A stretch of DNA of 64,000 nt from JAEXZL01 sp049943125. GTDB lineage: Bacteria; Bacillota; Clostridia; Clostridiales; Clostridiaceae. Position 1 is the stretch's first letter. Each line of letters opens with the position of its first letter. Both the position numbers and the translations under genes were made by a program. The stretch spans positions 1,984,001 through 2,048,000 of the forward strand of contig NZ_CP188040.1 in NCBI RefSeq assembly GCF_049943125.1, in the 5' to 3' direction. Below are positions 7,602 through 16,567 of the stretch, piece by piece. Below the pieces are notes generated by a model. The model did no database searches and was not told the origin of the DNA. It saw only the letters and a list, made by a program, of their open reading frames with translations.

Positions 7602-8882
7602 ATGAAACTTGAATTAGGCTATATCCATATTGAAGATATTCAATTTGGAGCTGAGTCCAAGGTTGAGAACGGCATACTTTATGTAAATAAAGCTGAGCTG
7701 ATATCTCTTCTTATGGAGGATGAGAACCTTAAGTCTGTAAGCCTAGATATTGCAAGACCTGGAGAAAGCATCAGAATAGCTCCTGTAAAGGATGTTATTG
7801 AACCAAGAGTTAAGGTTTCCGGAAACGGAAATGTATTTCCAGGAATGATTTCTAAGGTTGAAACAGTAGGTTCCGGAAGAACTAATGTGTTAAAGGGTTC
7901 TGCAGTGGTTACTACTGGAAAGATAGTTGGCTTCCAGGAAGGAATCATAGACATGACAGGGGTAGGAGCAGAGTATACTCCATTCTCTAAATTAAATAAC
8001 CTTGTTGTGGTATGTGAACCAATAGAAGGAATAAAACAGCATGCTCATGAAAAATCAGTAAGATTTGCAGGCCTTAAAACTGCTACATACCTGGGAGAGC
8101 TTGCTAGAGAAATAGTGGCTGAAGAAGTAGAAACCTTCGAAACCTATAATTTAAAGGAAGGTATTGAAAAGCTTCCAAATCTTCCAAGAGTAGCTTATGT
8201 TTTAATGCTTCAAAGCCAGGGCTTACTTCATGATACCTATGTATATGGCGTTGACATGAAGCAGTCATTAACTACAATATTAAATCCAACAGAAATAATG
8301 GATGGTGCAATATTAAGTGGTAACTGTGTATCAGCCTGTGATAAGAATACCACCTACCATCATTTAAACAATCCAGTGGTAGAAGAGCTATTTAAAAAGC
8401 ATGGAAAAGAATTAAACTTTACCTGTGTTATTATCACCAATGAAAACGTGTACCTGGCGGATAAAGAGCGTTCCTCTGATTGGACCGCAAAGCTAGCAGA
8501 GCTTCTAGGGGTAGATGGAGTTATCATATCTCAAGAAGGCTTTGGAAACCCAGACACAGATCTTATCATGAATTGTAAGAAAATATCCGCAAAGGGAATA
8601 AAGACTGTTATTATCACTGATGAGTATGCAGGAAGAGATGGAGCTTCTCAATCCTTAGCTGATGCTGATGCCAGTGCTGATGCAGTAGTAACCGGTGGAA
8701 ATGCTAATCAGGTTATAGAGCTTGGACCTATGGATAGAGTAATAGGGCATATAGAGATAGCAGACATAATAGCAGGAGGCTTCGATGGCAGCTTACATGC
8801 CGATGGTTCCATCACTGCGGAGCTTCAGGTAATCACTGGAGCAACCAATGAGCTTGGTTTTAATAAGCTCAGTGCGAGATAG
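7602..8882 (+). CDS. grdE: Glycine reductase protein B, alpha/beta subunit precursor (GrdE)
   Basis: Proprotein of the substrate-binding component B. Family members self-cleave before a cysteine and form a pyruvoyl group that captures glycine as a Schiff base. Here the cleavage-site cysteine is Cys242, in SGNCVSACDKN, the expected position, and total length (426 residues) is normal. The start follows AAAGGGGG. It is followed at 13 bases by grdB, its selenoprotein partner. Gene order and the glycine riboswitch favour glycine over betaine or sarcosine specificity (inference). Confidence 0.93.
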   Translation: MKLELGYIHIEDIQFGAESKVENGILYVNKAELISLLMEDENLKSVSLDIARPGESIRIAPVKDVIEPRVKVSGNGNVFPGMISKVETVGSGRTNVLKGSAVVTTGKIVGFQEGIIDMTGVGAEYTPFSKLNNLVVVCEPIEGIKQHAHEKSVRFAGLKTATYLGELAREIVAEEVETFETYNLKEGIEKLPNLPRVAYVLMLQSQGLLHDTYVYGVDMKQSLTTILNPTEIMDGAILSGNCVSACDKNTTYHHLNNPVVEELFKKHGKELNFTCVIITNENVYLADKERSSDWTAKLAELLGVDGVIISQEGFGNPDTDLIMNCKKISAKGIKTVIITDEYAGRDGASQSLADADASADAVVTGGNANQVIELGPMDRVIGHIEIADIIAGGFDGSLHADGSITAELQVITGATNELGFNKLSAR

Positions 8883-8895
8883 GAGGTAGAAAAGA

Positions 8896-10203
8896 ATGTC
8901 AAAGCTTAGAGTAGTTCAATATATAAATCAATTCTTTGCCAACATCGGTGGAGAAGAAAAAGCAGACTACCAGCCAGAGCTTAGAGAAGGTATTGTTGGT
9001 CCTGGTCTTGCTTTCAAAGCTGCCTTTGGAGAAGAAGCTGAAATAGTAGCAACAGTTATCTGTGGAGACTCATATTTTAATGAAAATCTTGAGACTGCCA
9101 AGAAAACTGTTCTAGATATGATAAAGAGTGAAAATCCTGATTTAGTTATCTGTGGACCTGCTTTTAATGCTGGTAGATACGGAGTTGCCTGTGGTACTGT
9201 AGCTTCAGCAGTAAAAGAAGAGTTAGGTATTCCAGCAATAACAGGTATGTACAAAGAAAATCCTGGTGCTGATATGTTTAAAACCAAGGTTCATGTGGTT
9301 TCAACAAAGGACAGTGCAGCAGGAATGAGAGCAGCGGTAAAGGTTATGGTTCCTTTAGGCTTAAAGCTAGCTAGAGGAGAAAAGATAGGTGCTTCCATAG
9401 AGGAAGGATATTTACCTAATGGAATAAGAGTTAACTTTTTTGAAGAAAAAAGAGGGGCTGAAAGAGCTGTTGATATGCTTATAAAAAAATTAAGCGGTAA
9501 AGAATTTACAACAGAATTCCCAATGCCTGATTTTGATAGAGTAGCTCCAAACCCAGCAGTTAAGGACATGAGTAAGGCTAAAATTGCTCTTGTTACCTCT
9601 GGTGGTATAGTTCCAAAGGGAAATCCAGATCATATAGAATCCTCCAGTGCTTCTAAGTTCGGTAAATACGATATTGAAGGCTTTATGGATTTAACAGCTG
9701 AAACTCATGAAACAGCTCATGGTGGATACGATCCTGTATATGCTAATGGAGATTCAGATAGAGTACTTCCTGTAGATGTATTAAGAGAGTTTGAGAAGGA
9801 AGGAAAGATAGGAAGCCTTCATAGATATTTCTATACAACTGTTGGAAATGGTACAGCCGTTGCAAGCTCTAAAAAGTTCGCGGAGGAAATAGGTATACAG
9901 CTTCGTAATGACGGAGTGGATGCAGTTATACTAACCTCCACATGAGGAACCTGTACTCGTTGCGGTGCAACGATGGTTAAAGAGATAGAAAGAGCAGGTA
10001 TACCTGTGGTTCATATCTGTACAGTAGTTCCAATATCCTTAACAGTTGGAGCCAATAGAATAGTTCCAGCTATAGCTATCCCTCATCCTCTTGGAAACCC
10101 AGCTCTTACCATGGAAGAGGAGAAGGAAATAAGAAGAAAAATGCTTACTAAAGCATTAGATGCTCTCTGTACTGAGGTTAATGACCAAACTGTATTTGAG
10201 TAG
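8896..10203 (+). CDS. grdB: Glycine reductase protein B, selenocysteine subunit GrdB
   Basis: Selenoprotein of 435 residues when the in-frame TGA at 9943-9945 is decoded as Sec350; a conventional reading frame stops there and a second one resumes at 9973. The Sec context TST-Sec-GTCTRCGATM matches the GrdB family, and the position agrees with characterised proteins. With GrdE it splits glycine so that GrdA receives a carboxymethyl group on its selenium. A hairpin directly after the UGA serves as SECIS candidate, and the cognate tRNA-Sec and SelB lie 5-8 kb downstream. The ribosome binding site is AGGAGG. Confidence 0.95.
9943..9975 (+). promoter_or_regulatory. Bacterial SECIS element of grdB
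   Basis: The UGA (9943-9945) is followed by a perfect 6-bp hairpin, CGTTGC (9958-9963) and GCAACG (9967-9972), with a GGT apex about 18 nt after the codon. That is within the spacing range of SelB-binding SECIS hairpins. Binding by SelB is inferred. Confidence 0.65.
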
Positions 10204-10221
10204 AATAAGGAGCATAGAAAA

Positions 10222-11211
10222 ATGAGTAAAATTTATGATGTAATAATTATAGGTGCAGGACCAGCGGGGCTATCTGCTGGACTTTACGCCGGAAGAGATA
10301 AGCTATCAACTCTCATTATAGAAAAAGCAAAGGATGGGGGACAGATTGTTATAACTGCTGAAATAGAAAACTATCCAGGATCTATTTTAGAAGAATCAGG
10401 ACCTACCCTCATAAATAGAATGTCTGCTCAAGCTACCAAGTTCGGAGTAGAGAAGGTTATTGATACGGTAGTGGACATGGAACTAGAAGGCAAAATAAAA
10501 ATTATTAGATGTAAGAAGGAAACCTATGAAGCAAAGACAGTGATAATTGCTGCAGGAGCTTCTCCAGTGCTTATAGGCTGCCCAGGAGAAAAAGAACTCA
10601 CAGGAAAGGGTGTATCCTACTGTGCCACCTGTGATGCTGCATTCTTTGAGGATTTTGAGGTTTATGTGGTGGGTGGAGGAGACTCTGCTGTTGAAGAAGC
10701 CATTTACCTCACTAAATTTGCAAGGAAGGTAACATTAATTCACAGAAGAAATGAGCTAAGAGCTGCTAAATCCATTCAGGAGAAGGCTTTTAGGAATCCT
10801 AAGGTGAATTTTATGTGGGATACGGTAGTGAGAGAGCTCCGTGGTGATGGAATACTTGAATCCATGGTAGTAGAAAATGTTAAGACCGGTGAGAGATTGG
10901 AAATAGTAGCTGATGAAAATGATGGTACCTTTGGAGTGTTTGTATTTATAGGCTTTAAGCCTGCTTCAGATATCTTCCAGGGTAAGATTGATATGCAGGA
11001 CGGCTATATTATCACCGATGATAACATGAATACTAATATAAAGGGTGTCTTTGCTGCTGGTGATATAAGAGTTAAAAGCTTAAGACAGGTTATCACTGCG
11101 GCTGCTGATGGTGCCATCGCTGCAGTTCAGGCAGGAAGATACATTGAAGATAATGATTATTCCTTTACAAATCTTTTAGTGGGAGGAGGATTAGAAAATG
11201 ATACTATGTGA
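10222..11211 (+). CDS. trxB: Thioredoxin reductase of the glycine reductase system
   Basis: FAD-dependent disulfide reductase of 329 residues. FAD-binding GAGPAG lies at residues 11-16, the redox pair CATC at Cys134-Cys137 and the second dinucleotide-binding GGGDSAVEEA at 151-160. It passes electrons from reduced pyridine nucleotide to the thioredoxin encoded next, which regenerates reduced GrdA after each turnover. The start has only a modest GGAGC upstream. The 3' end overlaps trxA by 14 bases, so the two are translationally coupled. Confidence 0.94.
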   Translation: MSKIYDVIIIGAGPAGLSAGLYAGRDKLSTLIIEKAKDGGQIVITAEIENYPGSILEESGPTLINRMSAQATKFGVEKVIDTVVDMELEGKIKIIRCKKETYEAKTVIIAAGASPVLIGCPGEKELTGKGVSYCATCDAAFFEDFEVYVVGGGDSAVEEAIYLTKFARKVTLIHRRNELRAAKSIQEKAFRNPKVNFMWDTVVRELRGDGILESMVVENVKTGERLEIVADENDGTFGVFVFIGFKPASDIFQGKIDMQDGYIITDDNMNTNIKGVFAAGDIRVKSLRQVITAAADGAIAAVQAGRYIEDNDYSFTNLLVGGGLENDTM

Positions 11212-11515
11212 TAAAAATACCTTTGAAGCTGAAGTATTAAAGGCTGAAGGCTATGTTTTTGTTGACTATTTTGGAGATGGCTGTGTTCCCTGTGAGGCTT
11301 TAATGCCTCATGTAGAAGCCCTAGCTGAAAAATATGGCGATAAGTTAAAGTTCTGTAAGCTTAACACTACACAGGCAAGACGTCTTGCTATAAGCCAGAG
11401 AATATTAGGACTTCCTGTAATGGCTATATATAAGGATGGACAAAAGGTTGAAGAGCTAGTTAAGGACGATGCTACTCCAGAAGCCATTGAAGAAATGATA
11501 AAAAAGTATATCTAA
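11198..11515 (+). CDS. trxA: Thioredoxin with GCVPC active site
   Basis: 105-residue thioredoxin whose redox motif is GCVPC (residues 28-32) instead of the usual WCGPC. This variant is known from glycine reductase operons of amino-acid-fermenting clostridia and is the dedicated electron donor to GrdA. The ATG lies inside the 3' end of trxB, preceded by GGGAGGAGG. An 82-base gap with weak hairpins separates it from grdA. Confidence 0.93.
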   Translation: MILCDKNTFEAEVLKAEGYVFVDYFGDGCVPCEALMPHVEALAEKYGDKLKFCKLNTTQARRLAISQRILGLPVMAIYKDGQKVEELVKDDATPEAIEEMIKKYI

Positions 11516-11597
11516 TATAATTTTGCTAACCCTTTTTAAAGAGTTAAGATAGATAAGCCTAAGGGCTATAAATTACAGAAAGAAGGAGGAGAAGTAG

Positions 11598-12059
11598 ATG
11601 TCAATATTAAAGGACAAGAAAGTTGTAATTATTGGCGACAGAGATGGTATTCCAGGACCTGCTATTACAGCCTGTGCTGAATCTGCAGGAGCTGAAGTTG
11701 TATTTTCCTCAACAGAATGCTTCGTCTGAACTGCCGCAGGTGCTATGGACCTTGAGAATCAGAAAAGAGTAAAGGATTTTGCAGAGCAATACGGAAAAGA
11801 TAATTTAGTTGTATTGTTAGGTGCTGCTGAAGGTGAAGCAGCAGGTCTTGCTGCAGAAACTGTAACTCTTGGAGATCCTACATTTGCAGGTCCATTAGCA
11901 GGAGTCCAGTTAGGACTCAATGTATATCACATATGTGAGCCAGAGGTAAAGGATGAAATAGATCCTGAGGTTTACGATGAGCAAGTGAGCATGATGGAAA
12001 TGGTACTTGATGTTGATGACATAGTATCAGAAATGAATGCTATTAGAGAGCAGATATAA
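11598..12059 (+). CDS. grdA: Glycine reductase selenoprotein A (GrdA)
   Basis: Selenoprotein of 153 residues with Sec44 encoded by TGA at 11727-11729, in the redox motif CFV-Sec followed by TAAGAMDLENQ, the exact family arrangement. The true ATG at 11598 (AAGGAGGAG ribosome binding site) is upstream of the UGA; simple translation shows only the part from 11745. GrdA is the carboxymethyl-selenol carrier between protein B and the acetyl-phosphate-forming protein C, and is re-reduced by thioredoxin. A strong hairpin without a T tract follows. Confidence 0.95.
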
Positions 12060-12065
12060 AAACTA

Positions 12066-12093
12066 AGAGAAAGGGGCAGAGGCTCCTTTCTCT
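12066..12093 (+). other. Strong intergenic hairpin between grdA and grdC without a T tract
   Basis: AGAGAAAGG (12066-12074) pairs with CCTTTCTCT (12085-12093), extended inward by GGC/GCT around an AGAG tetraloop, giving about 12 bp. It is followed by ATGTAAAA instead of a T run, so mRNA processing or 3'-end protection of the grdA message is likelier than complete termination. Confidence 0.6.
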
Positions 12094-12148
12094 ATGTAAA
12101 ATAGAATTATTTTATTTATAAATATTAATTCAAGAGAGGAAGAATAGA

Positions 12149-13693
12149 ATGGGCGGTTATGCGGTAATCAAAGGTTCAGCTTATACATTAGCAGCTGCAC
12201 CAGATATGGTAATTCATAATGGAACAACCCAAACTACTGAAAGGGTAGTAAACCCAGAGTCAGAGTACCTAAAGAAGCTTCCAGAGCATTTAAGAAGCTT
12301 TGAGGATGTGGTTAATTATATTCCCCATCAGGTTTATATAGGAAATCTTACACCAGAAAGCTTAAAGGAGACTCCATTCCCCTGGTATGATAAAAAAGCA
12401 GAAGCTGCTTCATCTAAAGGGAAATTTGGAGAGATAATAGCACAGGATGAGTTTTTAGGACTTATTAGAATCTGTGATGTCTTTGACTTAGTTAAATTAG
12501 AAAAAAACTTTGCTGAAGGGGTAAAGGCTAAGCTAGCTGCTAATGAATTAATAGGAGCGGAGAAGGCTGCTGTCCTGGATAAAAACACTGATGACATAGA
12601 AGCTTTAAAGAAGTTAGTTGAAGAGGAGCATGCGGAAGGCTTATACCATAACAATGAATTAGTTGGAGCAGTTAAAAGAGCCCATGAGGTGGATGTGAAT
12701 CTCTCAGCACATGTAATCTTAGAAAACCTAGTAACAAAAGCCTCCAGTGTATTATCCTTACTGAACCTTGTAAAGGTTACCGGTATAGATCCTTTAGAGG
12801 TTGAATATGTAATAGATTGTTGTGAAGAGGCGTGTGGAGACATGAATCAAAGAGGTGGAGGAAACTTTGCCAAGGCTGCTGCTGAGACTGCTGGCTTCTT
12901 AAATGCCAATGGTTCAGACGTAAGAGGCTTCTGTGCAGGGCCAGCTCATGCACTTTTAAGCGCTGCTTCTCTAGTTAAGGCAGGTACCTTTAAGACTGTA
13001 GTTGTTACAGGGGGAGGATGTACTGCTAAATTAGGAATGAATGGTAAGGATCACGTTAAGAAGGGACTTCCTATATTAGAGGATGTTGTAGCAGGCTTCT
13101 CAGTTTTAATAACTGCTGATGACGGTGTTAGCCCTATAATCAGAAATGATATAACTGGAAGGCATACTGTTGGAACAGGATCCTCTCCTCAGGCAGTTAT
13201 AACCTCTCTAGTTACAGATCCATTAGATAGATCCAAGCTTAAAATAACAGATGTGGATAAGTATGCTGTAGAAATGCAGAATCCTGATATTACAAAGCCT
13301 GCAGGAGCAGGAGATGTTCCAGAAGCTAACTATAAGATGATAGCTGCCCTTGGAGTTAAGAGAGGGGAACTGGAAAGAAGCCAGCTAGCTGATTTTGTAA
13401 AATGTCATGGAATGGTAGGCTGGGCACCTACTCAAGGACATATACCTTCAGGAGTACCTTATCTTGGCTTTGCTAGAGAGGATATACTCTCTGGAAAAAT
13501 TAGCAGAGTTATGATTATAGGAAAAGGAAGCTTATTCCTTGGAAGAATGACAAACCAGTTTGACGGAGTATCCTTCCTGATAGAAGCTAATGATGGAAAA
13601 GGACAAGACACTGAAGGCTTTGATGAAAATAAAGTGAAAAGCCTCATAGCTGAGTCTATGAGAAAATTTGCTGAAGGGTTGCTGTCTGAATAG
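12149..13693 (+). CDS. grdC: Glycine reductase protein C, beta subunit GrdC
   Basis: 514-residue beta subunit of protein C, the complex that converts the acetyl-GrdA selenoester to acetyl phosphate, conserving energy as ATP through acetate kinase. The N-terminus MGGYAVIKGSAYTLAAAPDM and the thiolase-like ketoacyl-synthase fold features (a central CCEEACGDMNQRGGG and a C-terminal glycine-rich IGKGSLFLGRMTNQFDG) are family-typical. The ribosome binding site is GAGAGGAAG. grdD follows after 23 bases. Confidence 0.93.
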   Translation: MGGYAVIKGSAYTLAAAPDMVIHNGTTQTTERVVNPESEYLKKLPEHLRSFEDVVNYIPHQVYIGNLTPESLKETPFPWYDKKAEAASSKGKFGEIIAQDEFLGLIRICDVFDLVKLEKNFAEGVKAKLAANELIGAEKAAVLDKNTDDIEALKKLVEEEHAEGLYHNNELVGAVKRAHEVDVNLSAHVILENLVTKASSVLSLLNLVKVTGIDPLEVEYVIDCCEEACGDMNQRGGGNFAKAAAETAGFLNANGSDVRGFCAGPAHALLSAASLVKAGTFKTVVVTGGGCTAKLGMNGKDHVKKGLPILEDVVAGFSVLITADDGVSPIIRNDITGRHTVGTGSSPQAVITSLVTDPLDRSKLKITDVDKYAVEMQNPDITKPAGAGDVPEANYKMIAALGVKRGELERSQLADFVKCHGMVGWAPTQGHIPSGVPYLGFAREDILSGKISRVMIIGKGSLFLGRMTNQFDGVSFLIEANDGKGQDTEGFDENKVKSLIAESMRKFAEGLLSE

Positions 13694-13716
13694 AAGCTAC
13701 CGGAAAGGAGGATAAT

Positions 13717-14829
13717 ATGTCAGATATAAAGATAAAAAAGCTTATAGCCGACACCTTTCTTGAAGTAGCAGATGCCCTGGAAACCGGTGAATTTGGTAAA
13801 AAGCCTGTAATAGGAGTAGCTATTGAAGGAAGCGAGCATGGAATGGAGACTATTCATGAAGCTATCTATTTGGCAGAGAAAAAAGGCTACAAGGCAATTG
13901 TTATAGAAGGCGAAGAGGTTCATAAGAAAATGGAAGCCATGCTGGAGTCAGGAGAAATAGCTGCTGCAGTGACCATGCATTATCCCTTCCCAATAGGAGT
14001 TTCTACCATTGGAAGAGTTGTAACTCCTGGAAGAGGTAGGGAGATGTATATCGCTGCTACCACAGGAACCTCTGATACGGACAGGACCATAGCTATGGTT
14101 AAAAATGCTATATACGGAATCATAGCAGCCAAAGCCTCTGGAGTTCCTAACCCCACAGTAGGAATAGCCAATATAGATGGAGCAAGACAGGCTGAAAAGG
14201 CACTGTTAAAGCTGAAGGAAAATGGCTATGATATATCCTTTGCCGATTCAGCGAGAGCTGATGGTGGACTGATGATGAGGGGAAATGACCTTCTAGCAGG
14301 GACCTCCGATATAATGGTTATGGATGCTCTCACAGGTAACCTCATGACTAAGATATTTTCTGCCTACACTACTGGTGGAAATTATGAATCCTTAGGCTGG
14401 GGCTATGGCCCTGGAATAGGTATGGGCTATGATAAGATAATAATGATTATTTCCAGAGCTTCTGGAGCACCGGTAATTGCAGGAGCAATAGAATATGCAG
14501 CGGAATTAGTGCAAAATAATTGTTTAAGGATAGCTGAAGAGGAGTTTAATAAGGCTGAAAAGGCTGGCTTAAAGGATATTCTTGAAGGTTTAAAAAGTAG
14601 TAAAAAAGCTGAACCTGTAGCTGAGATAAAAGAACCTCCCAAGGAAGTGGTTACTGCTCAAATATCAGGAATCGAAGTTATGGACCTGGAAGATGCAGTA
14701 AGGGCATTGTGGAAGGAAAATATATATGCTGAGAGTGGAATGGGATGCACTGGCCCTATAATTAGGGTAAGTGAAGCTAATAATCACAGGGCTGTGGCTA
14801 TTTTGTCAGCAGCAGGCTATATACAATAA
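13717..14829 (+). CDS. grdD: Glycine reductase protein C, alpha subunit GrdD
   Basis: 370-residue subunit, related to phosphate acyltransferases of the PlsX type, which releases acetyl phosphate. The C-terminal GMGCTGP places the conserved cysteine implicated in acetyl transfer at Cys344. The middle section carries the phosphate-handling region GVANPTV-like GVPNPTVGIANIDGARQ. The ribosome binding site AAAGGAGG lies six bases upstream. It is the last gene of the grd operon; a terminator-like hairpin follows at once. Confidence 0.93.
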   Translation: MSDIKIKKLIADTFLEVADALETGEFGKKPVIGVAIEGSEHGMETIHEAIYLAEKKGYKAIVIEGEEVHKKMEAMLESGEIAAAVTMHYPFPIGVSTIGRVVTPGRGREMYIAATTGTSDTDRTIAMVKNAIYGIIAAKASGVPNPTVGIANIDGARQAEKALLKLKENGYDISFADSARADGGLMMRGNDLLAGTSDIMVMDALTGNLMTKIFSAYTTGGNYESLGWGYGPGIGMGYDKIIMIISRASGAPVIAGAIEYAAELVQNNCLRIAEEEFNKAEKAGLKDILEGLKSSKKAEPVAEIKEPPKEVVTAQISGIEVMDLEDAVRALWKENIYAESGMGCTGPIIRVSEANNHRAVAILSAAGYIQ

Positions 14830-14835
14830 GAATTT

Positions 14836-14880
14836 AAAGCTACTATGCCTTAGGGTATGGTAGCTTTAATGAAGTTTTTG
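14836..14880 (+). terminator. Terminator of the grd operon
   Basis: A 14-bp stem, AAAGCTACTATGCC (14836-14849) with GGTATGGTAGCTTT (14854-14867), around a TTAG loop; the T-rich tail is delayed (GAAGTTTTTG). Confidence 0.7.
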
Positions 14881-14921
14881 GGGGTATTTAGGGATATTTT
14901 ATTACATATTTTACATTTTAG

Positions 14922-14950
14922 TGGATATTTATTTAATTATGTTATATAAT
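14922..14950 (+). promoter_or_regulatory. Putative promoter of selC-selA-selB
   Basis: TGGATA (14922-14927), a 17-bp spacer and a consensus TATAAT (14945-14950), about 70 bases upstream of tRNA-Sec. Spacing and the -10 match are good; the -35 is partial. Confidence 0.45.
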
Positions 14951-15021
14951 GACATTGGGTTGTGATTAAAATAACATATGGTTAAAATCATGAGCCTAGT
15001 AAACTCATAAGTTACAGATAT

Positions 15022-15118
15022 GGGGGTAGATGGGTGCTGGTGTGCCTTCTGGTCTTCAAAACCAGTTCGAGGAGTTAGGAGCTTCTTGGGTGGGTTCGAT
15101 TCCCACATACTCCCGCCA
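15022..15118 (+). tRNA. selC: tRNA-Sec (anticodon UCA)
   Basis: 97-nt tRNA with the selenocysteine-specific layout: an extended acceptor helix starting GGGGGTA against TACTCCC, a discriminator G with encoded CCA (15116-15118), anticodon TCA at 15056-15058 within stem CTGGT/ACCAG, a long variable arm and the T arm GTGGG-TTCGATT-CCCAC. It is charged with serine and converted to Sec by SelA using SelD-made selenophosphate. It lies just upstream of selA, and the selA start is 24 bases after the CCA. Confidence 0.95.
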
Positions 15119-15142
15119 TTTTATCATAACGGAGGGTTCAAT

Positions 15143-16567
15143 ATGAATAAACAGGAACTTTTAAGAAAGCTTCCAAAGGTTGATGAGGTGCTGAAGGATC
15201 AGCGCTTATTTGTTTTTATGGGGGAAACTTCAAGAGATGTTATTGTAGAAGCTATCAGAGAAGCTATAAGCAGCCTTAGGACAAAGCTATTAAATGAAGA
15301 GGAAAATATATCACATATAACTAATTATGATGATTTAATGGATAATATTATTGCTCTCCTGGTTGAAAAAAATCAGAAGAGCCTAAGAAGAACAATCAAT
15401 GCCACAGGAGTGACTCTCCATACAAATTTAGGACGGGCAAAGCTATCGAAGTCCGCCTGTGAAAGTGTAATGGATATAGCAAGCAGCTTTTCCACACTGG
15501 AGTATGATGTGAAAAAGGGAGCTAGAGGCTCAAGGCATGATCACGTTGAAAAGCTTATCATAAAAATTACTGGAGCGGAAGCAGCTATGGTGGTTAATAA
15601 TAATGCTGCAGCCACAATGCTCTGTCTTTCCTCCATGGCCTTTGGGAAGGAAGTAATCGTTTCAAGGGGAGAGCTGGTGGAAATAGGGGGCTCCTTCAGG
15701 ATACCTGAAATAATGGAGCAGAGTGGTGCAATTCTCAGAGAGGTTGGCACCACAAATAAAACAAAGGCTCAGGATTATAAAAGAGCAGTAAATATTGAGG
15801 CTACAGGAGCATTACTTAAGGTTCATACAAGCAATTATAGAATAGTTGGCTTTACTGAAGAAGCTTCTCTAGAGGAACTTGTAGCATTAGGTAGGGAGGT
15901 AAGTCTCCCTGTAATTTATGATATGGGCAGTGGGCTTATGATAAATCTTGAAAAATACGGGGTAGAGGAGCCAACAGTTATTGATGCTTTAAAAACAGGG
16001 ATAGATGTAATTCTATTTAGCGGGGACAAGCTTCTTGGAGGACCTCAGGGAGGAATAATAGCTGGTAAGAAAAAATACATAGATGCCATGAAGAAGCACC
16101 CTCTTGCAAGAATACTTAGAGTGGACAAGATGACCCTGGCAGCTATGGAAGCTACCTTTAGAGAATATCTTGATATGGAAAAGGCTATAAAGGAGATACC
16201 TGTCCTTGAGATGCTTACCAGAACTTCGGAGGAGCTTTATAATAATGGATTAGCAATGAAGGAAGCTATAACGGAAAAAACAGCTTTTTATAATATAGCT
16301 ATTACTGAAGTGGAGGAAAGAGTTGGTGGTGGCTCTGCCCCAACCTCAGTATTAAGGGGTTACGCTCTAGCAATAGACTCTATAAGCATAGCTGCAGAAA
16401 AGATTGAAAGAGCACTACGTAGCTATAAAATACCCATTATTACAAGGATATATAAGAATAAGGTTTATATAGATATGAGGACCATAACTCAGGAAGAAAG
16501 ATTAATAATCATAGAAGCTCTTAAGGAAATCAGTGAAAAATATAGTATGGAGAAGAAAAATGCGTAA
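15143..16567 (+). CDS. selA: L-seryl-tRNA(Sec) selenium transferase SelA
   Basis: PLP-dependent enzyme, 474 residues, converting seryl-tRNA(Sec) to selenocysteyl-tRNA(Sec) with selenophosphate. The PLP lysine is Lys296 in SGDKLLGGPQGG, and the N-terminal helical domain that binds the tRNA and the substrate-binding Arg-rich segment GARGSRHDHVE are intact. The start at 15143 (GGAGGGTTCA upstream) is chosen because an upstream in-frame ATG at 15020 would run through the tRNA gene. It overlaps selB by eight bases. Confidence 0.96.
   Translation: MNKQELLRKLPKVDEVLKDQRLFVFMGETSRDVIVEAIREAISSLRTKLLNEEENISHITNYDDLMDNIIALLVEKNQKSLRRTINATGVTLHTNLGRAKLSKSACESVMDIASSFSTLEYDVKKGARGSRHDHVEKLIIKITGAEAAMVVNNNAAATMLCLSSMAFGKEVIVSRGELVEIGGSFRIPEIMEQSGAILREVGTTNKTKAQDYKRAVNIEATGALLKVHTSNYRIVGFTEEASLEELVALGREVSLPVIYDMGSGLMINLEKYGVEEPTVIDALKTGIDVILFSGDKLLGGPQGGIIAGKKKYIDAMKKHPLARILRVDKMTLAAMEATFREYLDMEKAIKEIPVLEMLTRTSEELYNNGLAMKEAITEKTAFYNIAITEVEERVGGGSAPTSVLRGYALAIDSISIAAEKIERALRSYKIPIITRIYKNKVYIDMRTITQEERLIIIEALKEISEKYSMEKKNA

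Noticed and set aside
12334..12843. Long antisense reading frame (169 codons) opposite grdC
   Set aside because: It lies wholly inside a well-supported gene, lacks a ribosome binding site, and its translated sequence is serine/threonine-rich in the way typical of antisense shadows.
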